From the NCBI GenBank assembly GCA_013362195.1, contig JABFWM010000672.1, forward strand, positions 1-7,891: a DNA stretch of 7,891 nt, written 5' to 3'. Below the pieces are notes generated by a model. That model had not been told where the DNA came from, searched no databases, and was given only the letters and a program-made list of their open reading frames with translations. This stretch comes from Acidobacteriota bacterium. GTDB lineage: Bacteria; Acidobacteriota; Vicinamibacteria; Vicinamibacterales; 2-12-FULL-66-21. Shown here piece after piece: positions 1-5,028 of this stretch (the stretch's first letter is position 1; the number at the start of each line of letters is the position of its first letter). A program made the translations under genes and the position numbers.

Positions 1-66
1 ACGGCCGGCGGCTCATCACCCGGTTTCACGAAGAGACGGCGACCACCTCCGCACGACGATCACGAA

Positions 67-92
67 GGGCACCGTCGGCCGTGACGGTGGCC
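67..92 (-). terminator. Hairpin just downstream of the GH51 gene, possible terminator
   Basis: Positions 70-76 (CACCGTC) and 83-89 (GACGGTG) are perfect inverted repeats around a 6-nt loop. After one mismatch (69/90) two more G-C pairs form (67-68 with 91-92). The hairpin begins about 8 nt after the GH51 stop codon on the minus strand, where an intrinsic terminator would sit. There is no clear U-tract after it, so termination may be weak or Rho-assisted. The rest of 1-99 holds no convincing gene. A minus-strand ATG at position 16 could start a further gene, but too little sequence remains to judge. Confidence 0.3.
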
Positions 93-99
93 AGCGGCA

Positions 100-1752
100 C
101 TATTGAAGCGTGACGGTCAGCCTGGTGACCGACGCTGGCGCGAAGCGATGCACGATCGCGCCATCGCGCGGCGCCGCGACCGCTTCCTCCTTCGGCTGCA
201 CCGCGCCCGGCTCCGCGAAGGTGTTGTGCGCGTGGATCTCGGGCGCGGCGATGACGGTTGCCTTCGCGGTGCGTGCGGCCGCGCCGCGAATCGAAATTTC
301 GGCCTCGCGCGCCTCGGTGGTGTGCGGGTTCACCACCGTCAGCGTCAGCACGCGATCCTTGAGCGTCGCCGAGCCCCCGAGGCCCCAGAACGATCCGGCG
401 CCGTTGACGCGCTGATACGCGATCCGGGGCGCCGACGCCACCATCCGCACCGACTGCCCGCCGACGTGCGCGCCGTACTGTTCGAAGACGTGGAAGGTCG
501 GCGTCGCCACGAACTGATCCTCGTGCGCGAGGAACAGCGAGTGCAGGCAGTTGATCAGCTGCGCGACGTTCGCCATCGCGACCTTGTCGGCGTGCCGGTG
601 AAAGGTATCCAGCGTCAGCGCGGCAATCAGCGCGTCCCGCATCGTCGATTGCTGGCCGAACAGGTGCGTGGGATCGACCTCGGAGCCAGGCTTGTACCAG
701 GCGCCCCACTCGTCGACGACCAGCTTGACGCGGCGGCGGCGATCGATCTCGCCCATCACGCCCCAGTGGCCGGTGATGAGGCCGTCCATGCGATCGGCTT
801 CGTTGAGCAGCTCGTACCACTCGTCGTTGGTGAACTGCACCGCGTCGCCCTTGCCGGCGTTCCAGTCGGTGGTCGCGCCGCGGCTCGCGTTCCACGAGTA
901 ATGGTGCAGCGCCCAGCCCCACAGTCCGTTCAGCGCGCCCTCGCCCTTCTCGGTGAGCTTCGTGAAGAACCGTCTGGTCCATCCGAGATCGCCGGCGTTC
1001 GGGCCGGAGCCGATGAAGGCCAGCTGCAGCCCGTAGCGCGGCACCCACGCGGTGAAGCGGCGGTACTCGATCGCGTAGTCCTCCGGGGAGAAGTTGCCGC
1101 CGCAGCCCCACGATTCGTTGCCGACGCCCCAGAAGCGGACGCCGAACGGCTCGCGATCGCCGCCCCGCTCGCGCAGCTCGGCGAGCGACGTCGATCCGGC
1201 GGGCGCGTTGCAGTATTCGACCCACTGGTAGAAATCGCGCGCCGGCAGGCTGCGCAGGTTCGCCGCGACATACGGCGCGCCGCCGGCCAGGCGGCAGAAG
1301 CGCATGAACTCGTTCGTGCCGAACGCGTTGGGATCGAACTTGCCGGCCGAATCGGGCAGCGACGCCATGTCGTTCAGCCAGAAATTCGTGCGCCGCGGCC
1401 GCGCCGCCGCGGCGCCGACGCCGTCGCGCCAGTCGTAGCTGTCGGCGAAGCATCCGCCCGGCCAGCGAATCGGGCCGCGCGGCAGACGCCGCATGTGATC
1501 GACGAGCGCCTGGCGGACGCCGCCGGTGTTGGCGATGCGCGATTGTTCACCGACCCAGACCCCGTCGTAGATCACCCCGCCGAGATGCTCGACGAAATGC
1601 CCGTAGTGATCCGCCGTCACGGGACCGATCGGCTCGCCCACCAGCACGTCGATGCGCGCGTCGGCCGCGCGCGACGAGCGCGGCGCCAGCGCCACGCCGG
1701 CCGCGGCGATGCCGGCGGTCCGGAGAAAGTCGCGTCGGGTCCAGTCAGTCAT
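100..1752 (-). CDS. Tat-exported GH51 family alpha-L-arabinofuranosidase
   Basis: A 550-residue glycoside hydrolase of family 51 (clan GH-A), expected to release terminal alpha-L-arabinofuranosyl residues from arabinan, arabinoxylan or arabino-oligosaccharides. Visible hallmarks: GHFVEHLGGVIYDGVWVG (residues 51-68), RWPGGCFADSYDWRDG (96-111), FGTNEFMRFC (144-153), the acid/base Glu213 in WGVGNESWG (209-216), the nucleophile Glu348 in VVDEWGAWYK (345-354), and the MANVAQLIN/TPTFHVFEQY stretch (393-426) near the start of the C-terminal beta-sandwich. The start at 1752 is chosen because TRRDFLRT (residues 5-12) followed by an Ala-rich hydrophobic stretch is a textbook twin-arginine signal, with likely cleavage near SRA-AD (residues 27-30). 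The open frame continues upstream to 2271, but that part is low-complexity Arg-rich and lies antisense to the rhomboid gene. No strong Shine-Dalgarno sequence precedes the ATG. Many bacterial GH51 enzymes are intracellular, so the Tat signal points to periplasmic or surface action. The exact linkage preference cannot be read from the sequence. Confidence 0.91.
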   Translation of the reverse strand: MTDWTRRDFLRTAGIAAAGVALAPRSSRAADARIDVLVGEPIGPVTADHYGHFVEHLGGVIYDGVWVGEQSRIANTGGVRQALVDHMRRLPRGPIRWPGGCFADSYDWRDGVGAAAARPRRTNFWLNDMASLPDSAGKFDPNAFGTNEFMRFCRLAGGAPYVAANLRSLPARDFYQWVEYCNAPAGSTSLAELRERGGDREPFGVRFWGVGNESWGCGGNFSPEDYAIEYRRFTAWVPRYGLQLAFIGSGPNAGDLGWTRRFFTKLTEKGEGALNGLWGWALHHYSWNASRGATTDWNAGKGDAVQFTNDEWYELLNEADRMDGLITGHWGVMGEIDRRRRVKLVVDEWGAWYKPGSEVDPTHLFGQQSTMRDALIAALTLDTFHRHADKVAMANVAQLINCLHSLFLAHEDQFVATPTFHVFEQYGAHVGGQSVRMVASAPRIAYQRVNGAGSFWGLGGSATLKDRVLTLTVVNPHTTEAREAEISIRGAAARTAKATVIAAPEIHAHNTFAEPGAVQPKEEAVAAPRDGAIVHRFAPASVTRLTVTLQ

Positions 1753-1784
1753 GCCGGGAAGATACACGAAAGCCGGCGGGCGGC

Positions 1785-1807
1785 GCGACCGGTTACAAAC
1801 TGGTCGC
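1785..1807. promoter_or_regulatory. Imperfect 23-bp palindrome upstream of GH51, operator candidate
   Basis: Arms GCGACCGGTT (1785-1794) and AACTGGTCGC (1798-1807) flank the centre ACA. Nine of ten positions are complementary and the tenth (1791/1801) is a G/T mismatch. It lies 33-55 nt upstream of the GH51 ATG and overlaps a weak minus-strand -10-like element, where a repressor would be expected to bind. Size and symmetry fit a dimeric helix-turn-helix regulator such as a LacI- or GntR-type sugar regulator, but no regulator gene is in the window and the family is a guess. Confidence 0.4.
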
Positions 1808-1818
1808 CGGCGCGGCAA
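1792..1818 (-). promoter_or_regulatory. Weak candidate promoter for the GH51 gene
   Basis: Read on the minus strand, TTGCCG (1818-1813, four of six matches to TTGACA) is followed after 15 nt by TGTAAC (1797-1792, four of six matches to TATAAT). This would give a start about 30 nt upstream of the GH51 ATG. The -10 element sits inside the 1785-1807 palindrome, which would suit repression. The spacer is shorter than the usual 16-18 nt and the match is modest, so this is a suggestion only. Confidence 0.22.
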
Positions 1819-1880
1819 ATCCTGCGGTCCCGAATGACTCGCGCGCCGGGAGCGCAGGAAATTGCCGCAGGATTCGCCGC
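1812..1880. repeat. Long inverted repeat in the divergent intergenic region
   Basis: Arms 1812-1827 (GCGGCAAATCCTGCGG) and 1865-1880 (CCGCAGGATTCGCCGC) are inverted repeats matching at 15 of 16 positions, the only mismatch being 1817/1875. They are separated by 37 nt. A third copy of the core CGCAGGA lies at 1853-1859 in direct orientation, 13 bp upstream of the one in the right arm. The element lies between the divergent starts of the GH51 gene (1752) and the rhomboid gene (1921), which argues for spaced operator half-sites or a looped regulatory structure. A terminator is less likely because no gene ends here. The inner bases TCCCG (1828-1832) and CGGGA (1847-1851) could form a small extra stem. 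Confidence 0.45.
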
Positions 1881-1920
1881 CGGCCGCTGGCACAGGACTT
1901 GACATCGCTGGCACCTGGCC

Positions 1921-3126
1921 ATGCTGTTCCTGCTCACGCTGGGGGTCGTTGGCGGAGTGGCGCTCTACGTCATGACGCCGGAGGAGCGCATACGACTGGT
2001 GCACCGGATCGTTGCCGCGGTGCAGCCACTCGCAAGCGCGGCGTCGCCGCGGCCCGACGAGCGGAGCTTCAGCAAGGCCCTGCAGGCGCGGACGAGAATC
2101 GCGATCGTCGCGCCTGCCATCGCCTGCGTCAACGTCGCGTCGTTCCTGCGCCTGCTGCTCGGCGCGGGGGCGATCGGCGATCCCGGCACCCTGCTCGCCA
2201 TGGGCGGCAACTTCGCGCCGCGCACCACCAACGGCGAGTGGTGGCGTGTGCTCTCCGCCGTCTTCCTGCACGCGGGGTTCGTCGAATGCGTCGCGGCCAC
2301 CATCGGGCTGCTCGCCGTCGGACTCGTGCTCGAACGGATGGTTGGCTCCATCACCTTTGCCGTCGTCTATCTGTCAGCGGGCGTCGCCGGCAGCTTCATG
2401 CTCCTCTTCACCGATCCGCTGACGGTCGGCACGAGCGCCGTCGCTGCCGTGTTCGGCGTCTACGGGCTGATGATCGCGACGACGATCTGGACGCTCGTAC
2501 GCCGCTCGCCGTTGACGATGCCGCTACGCACGGCGAAGCGGACGGCGGGCGTTGCGGCGATCTTTCTCGCGTACGCCCTGCTCAGCGGCCGCCTCGCCGA
2601 TGCGTCGAACCTGGCCGGCCTCGCCGTCGGATTCACGTATGGGCTGGCCTTGGCGCCCGGCGTCGCCGCGAGCGTGCCGCCGCTCCGGCGAACGGCAGCA
2701 GCGATGGCCCTGACGATGATGCTGGCGATCGCGTGCACGGTGCCGCTGCGAGGCATCGCCGATGTCGGACCGCAGATCGCGCAGGTCGTCGCGGCCGAGG
2801 ATCGGACGTCGGCGCTCTACGAGAAAGCCGTCGCGCGGTTCGTGAAGGGACGCGCGACGGGCGCGGAGCTGGCGGCGCTCGTCGAGCGCACGATCCTTCC
2901 CGATCTGCAGGCGGCGAGCGCACGGATGCAGGCGCTCGGGAAGATCCCGAACCAGCAGCGCCTGCTCGTCACCGATGCGTGCAATTACGTGCGGCTGCGG
3001 ATCGAGAGCTGGCGTCTCCGCGCCGACGGCCTGCGCAAGGGCAACATGCGCACGCTCAGGGAGGCCGATCGGATCGAGCGGGCCTCCCTCGAGGCGTTCG
3101 AGCGGATCCGGCCTACGGAAGGGTGA
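1921..3126 (+). CDS. Rhomboid-family membrane protein, apparently catalytically degenerate
   Basis: A 401-residue polytopic membrane protein with the rhomboid fold signature: an N-terminal helix (residues 2-17), then GEWWRVLSAVFLHAGF (105-120), GLVLERMVGS (134-143), VGTSAVAAVFGVYG (169-182) and NLAGLAVGFTYG (230-241). These match the usual GEWWR..FLH.G, G..LE, G.SG..FG.xG and HLGG..G..xG blocks in order. The HxxxN pair of active rhomboids falls on Glu122 and Ala126, and the TM6 catalytic His falls on Asn230. Ser172 could be the nucleophile if a two-residue insertion follows it; aligned from the AVFG end, the Ser position is Val174. After a last helix (about 258-275), residues 285-398 form a charged helical soluble domain that I do not recognise. 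The start is fixed because TGA at 1900-1902 is in frame and 1921 is the first ATG; a later ATG (1972) would lose the first helix. No Shine-Dalgarno sequence is evident. The stop lies inside the opposing dehydrogenase gene. Confidence 0.84.
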   Translation: MLFLLTLGVVGGVALYVMTPEERIRLVHRIVAAVQPLASAASPRPDERSFSKALQARTRIAIVAPAIACVNVASFLRLLLGAGAIGDPGTLLAMGGNFAPRTTNGEWWRVLSAVFLHAGFVECVAATIGLLAVGLVLERMVGSITFAVVYLSAGVAGSFMLLFTDPLTVGTSAVAAVFGVYGLMIATTIWTLVRRSPLTMPLRTAKRTAGVAAIFLAYALLSGRLADASNLAGLAVGFTYGLALAPGVAASVPPLRRTAAAMALTMMLAIACTVPLRGIADVGPQIAQVVAAEDRTSALYEKAVARFVKGRATGAELAALVERTILPDLQAASARMQALGKIPNQQRLLVTDACNYVRLRIESWRLRADGLRKGNMRTLREADRIERASLEAFERIRPTEG

Positions 3127-4687
3127 AGGCGTAGACCTTGTTGTTGCCGATGCCCGGGGCAATCCTCCGGTAGCCGGACCCCCAGAACAACGTGCCGTTC
3201 ACGATCGACGGCGCGTCGATGACCGAGCCGCCGCTCGCGAACGTGAACGGCACCGCGCCCGTTGCCGCGTTCAGCGCGTGCATGTTGCCCGAGTACGACC
3301 CCGCATACACGACGCCATTCGCCACGCTCAACGCGCCAGGATCGAGCGCGCCCGGCGTGGGATCCGGCACCTGCCACACAATCCGCCCGGTCAGCGGATC
3401 GAGCGCCGCCCACGATCCCCAGTTGATCGTCGGCCCGCCGTTCGCGAGCGTGTAAGTGCGCCGGCTGCTGTTCGTGATCGCCGCGTAGATGCGGCTGCCG
3501 TCGCTCGCGGTGCCCCACTGGATGCCGCCGGTCACCCCGCCCGGACCGACGACGGTGTTCCAGACGATCGCGCCGGTGTCGCGGTCGAGCGCCCAGTAGA
3601 TGCCGCTCTTCTGTCCGATGCCGACGATGTTGCCGACCAGGTTGGGTCCGGATCCGGGAAAGTCGAAGTCAGGTCCGGCCGGCCGCGGGCAGTTCGCCGC
3701 AGTGGGCGACGACAGGCACGGTACCGTCCACGCGTCGTACTGTGAGAGCCTGCGCGCCCACTTGATCGCGCCGGTGTCGGGATCGAGCGCAAGTACCGAG
3801 TTGAAGTAATCGTCGGCGGCCGTGCAGTTCGGATTGGGCGTGTTGCGGTCGATCGCCTGCTGTTGGCACTGCGCGACCGACGCCGGGACAGTGTAGTTGT
3901 TGCCGGTGCCGATGTACAGCAGGCGGCGTGCGGGATCGATTGCCGGCGGCGACCAGATCGCGTTGCCGCTGTACCCGCCCTGGAGACCGCCATTGTCCGG
4001 AACGGTGTAGGTCTTCCACCGTATCGCGCCGGTCGTCGCATCGAGCGCGACCATGCTGCCCCGGAACGTGCAGCACGGATACGCGGGATTGTTTGCGAGC
4101 CCTTCCTCGTTCGACGAGACGCCGACAAACACCGTATTGCCGCTGAAGACGGGAGACCCGGTGATGACGGCGGCGGGGTGCGAGTCCACCTCGGTCATCC
4201 ATCGCAGCGCGCCGGTGTTGCGATCGACGGCGAAGACGTGCGCGCCGTTGTGGACCACCGACGCGGTGACGTTGTCGCCGAGAATCAGCTGATCGTTGAA
4301 GACCGCGGGGCTGACGCGCGCCATGCTGCGGGGGCGCCCGTTGTACTCCGAAATCGTCGCTGACCAGAGGCGCTGTCCGGTGCCCGCGTTGACGGCAAAC
4401 AGGTTGCCGCCCCAGTCCGGAAAGTACACGGTGTTCCCCGCAACGGTCGGCGTCGCACTGACGTCTCCTCCGGTGGTGAAGACCCACTTCGGCACGAGCT
4501 GGCCGACGTTGCCGACGCCTATCCTGCGCTCGGCGGGCTGGTAGCGCGAGTTGTTGAGATCGCGGCCCGCAATGCGCCACTGGCCCAGGCCCGCCGTGTC
4601 GATTTGCGCGGCGATGCTGCTCGCGACGAGCAGGATCGCGATCGCAGATCCCACGACGGTCGCTCTCGGAAACACTCGTACTCGCAT
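3113..4687 (-). CDS. Secreted PQQ-dependent dehydrogenase, polyvinyl-alcohol-dehydrogenase-like
   Basis: A 524-residue quinoprotein, expected to oxidise a primary or secondary alcohol in the periplasm with pyrroloquinoline quinone and pass electrons to a cytochrome. A Sec signal peptide (residues 1-27, cleavage near IAA-QID) precedes an eight-bladed beta-propeller. Tryptophan-docking motifs of the TG...W type occur at about residues 102-108, 158-163, 219-224, 305-310, 371-376 and 433-438, with a degenerate one at 476-481 (Phe in place of Trp). QWRIAGRDLNNSRYQP, PKWVFTTGGDVSATP and VYFPDWGGNLFAVN resemble polyvinyl-alcohol dehydrogenases. Cys205-Cys206 in YPCCTFRGS gives the vicinal pair typical of PQQ dehydrogenases. 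GTGNNYT (260-266) and PDFDFPGSGPN (339-349) are plausible cofactor-metal and catalytic Asp regions. There is no CxxCH haem motif, so a separate electron acceptor is needed. The start at 4687 is supported by the signal peptide and an upstream GAAGGGA. Its last 14 bp overlap the 3' end of the rhomboid gene. The natural substrate is unknown. Confidence 0.92.
   Translation of the reverse strand: MRVRVFPRATVVGSAIAILLVASSIAAQIDTAGLGQWRIAGRDLNNSRYQPAERRIGVGNVGQLVPKWVFTTGGDVSATPTVAGNTVYFPDWGGNLFAVNAGTGQRLWSATISEYNGRPRSMARVSPAVFNDQLILGDNVTASVVHNGAHVFAVDRNTGALRWMTEVDSHPAAVITGSPVFSGNTVFVGVSSNEEGLANNPAYPCCTFRGSMVALDATTGAIRWKTYTVPDNGGLQGGYSGNAIWSPPAIDPARRLLYIGTGNNYTVPASVAQCQQQAIDRNTPNPNCTAADDYFNSVLALDPDTGAIKWARRLSQYDAWTVPCLSSPTAANCPRPAGPDFDFPGSGPNLVGNIVGIGQKSGIYWALDRDTGAIVWNTVVGPGGVTGGIQWGTASDGSRIYAAITNSSRRTYTLANGGPTINWGSWAALDPLTGRIVWQVPDPTPGALDPGALSVANGVVYAGSYSGNMHALNAATGAVPFTFASGGSVIDAPSIVNGTLFWGSGYRRIAPGIGNNKVYAFTLP
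3566..3779 (-). repeat. Blade-repeat DNA within the quinoprotein gene
   Basis: The 16-mer GATCGCGCCGGTGTCG (plus strand) occurs at 3566-3581 and again at 3764-3779, 198 bp apart. Both copies are followed a few bases later by TCGAGCGC. Related versions occur near 3383, 4022 and 4205. They encode the LDxxTGAIxW motif that closes each propeller blade, so the periodicity reflects protein repeats and not a mobile or regulatory element. Confidence 0.7.
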
Positions 4688-4693
4688 GTCTCT

Positions 4694-4699
4694 TCCCTT
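4694..4699 (-). promoter_or_regulatory. Ribosome binding site of the PQQ dehydrogenase gene
   Basis: On the minus strand AAGGGA sits 6 nt before the ATG at 4687, within a purine-rich run from 4700 to 4688. Together with the signal peptide that follows, it picks this ATG over upstream in-frame candidates. Confidence 0.65.
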
Positions 4700-4830
4700 C
4701 TTCTGCTGCCGCGCTGACGCCAACGTCGTTCGCCAGCGCACCATGGTTGAAGATTGCGGTGCGGACTGCGGCAAAGCGTCTGCCAGCATCGATGCCGCTG
4801 TGGACGTGCATCTGTGAACGCTCGAGTAGC

Positions 4831-4845
4831 ATCGCGAGACGCGAT
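4831..4845. promoter_or_regulatory. Perfect 15-bp palindrome, possible operator
   Basis: ATCGCG (4831-4836) and CGCGAT (4840-4845) are perfect inverted repeats around AGA. The site lies about 145 nt upstream of the dehydrogenase ATG. Length and symmetry suit a small dimeric regulator, but six-base GC-rich arms can arise by chance in DNA of this composition. Confidence 0.25.
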
Positions 4846-4867
4846 TGGGTAGGAATGGGAGGACAGG

Positions 4868-4897
4868 CGCCGCCCGCGTCAGGCCGCACGGGCGGCG
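4868..4897 (-). terminator. Strong GC-rich stem-loop between PHP-type gene and PQQ dehydrogenase gene
   Basis: CGCCGCCCG (4868-4876) and CGGGCGGCG (4889-4897) form a perfect 9-bp stem with a 12-nt loop. It lies about 130 nt after the PHP gene stop and about 180 nt before the dehydrogenase start. No U-rich tract follows on either strand. It could be a Rho-assisted terminator, a stabilising 3' end, or an attenuating structure in a read-through transcript. Confidence 0.33.
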
Positions 4898-5009
4898 ATA
4901 CGGACGAGAGCGGACCTCACTGAATCGAATTATTGACGACGTTCGACGCGTTGCTTCTGACCGCGGCGCAGTTGAAGGAGAGGCCGTTGAACGTCGCCGC
5001 CGTATGCCA

Positions 5010-5027
5010 GGCGCGACGCGGCGCGCC
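5010..5027 (-). terminator. Short hairpin abutting the PHP-type gene stop codon
   Basis: GGCGCG (5010-5015) and CGCGCC (5022-5027) pair around a 6-nt loop, starting one base after the stop codon at 5029-5031. There is no U-tract. It may be a 3' stabilising structure or a chance hairpin in GC-rich DNA. Confidence 0.22.
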
Positions 5028-5028
5028 G

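Larger units (their letters stand above)
4688..5028. other. Intergenic gap upstream of the PQQ dehydrogenase gene
   Basis: This 341-bp stretch between the stop of the PHP-type gene and the start of the dehydrogenase gene holds no convincing gene. Several frames are open across it, but their translations are low-complexity and Arg/Ala-rich. It contains two GC-rich hairpins (5010-5027 and 4868-4897), a perfect short palindrome (4831-4845), an unusually AT-rich pocket (about 4922-4935) and the ribosome binding site of the dehydrogenase gene. I found no convincing -35/-10 pair on the minus strand. The AT-rich pocket contains AATAAT (five of six matches to a -10 box), but no good -35 sits at the right distance. 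Confidence 0.6.

Noticed and set aside
103..1902. 599-codon plus-strand open frame opposite the GH51 gene
   Set aside because: It is an antisense shadow of a gene with clear GH51 catalytic motifs, and its own composition is not protein-like.
1908..1924. Sigma-54-like TGGCAC...GC element before the rhomboid gene, and TTGACA at 1899
   Set aside because: The GC of the -12 element is one base out of register and overlaps the start codon. The TTGACA has no -10 partner at a suitable distance before the gene.
1753..2271. N-terminal extension of the GH51 frame
   Set aside because: The Tat signal fits a start at 1752. The extension is Arg/His-rich, antisense to the rhomboid gene, and would bury the signal peptide internally.
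3200..4680. Periodic DNA repeats as a CRISPR or tandem repeat array
   Set aside because: The repeats are irregularly spaced and in frame, and they encode the blade-closing motif of a beta-propeller.
4922..4938. AT-rich AATAAT (minus strand) and TTGACG (plus strand) as promoter elements
   Set aside because: AATAAT matches a -10 box well but no acceptable -35 lies 16-18 nt upstream. The plus-strand TTGACG lacks a -10 and would read antisense into the PHP-type gene.
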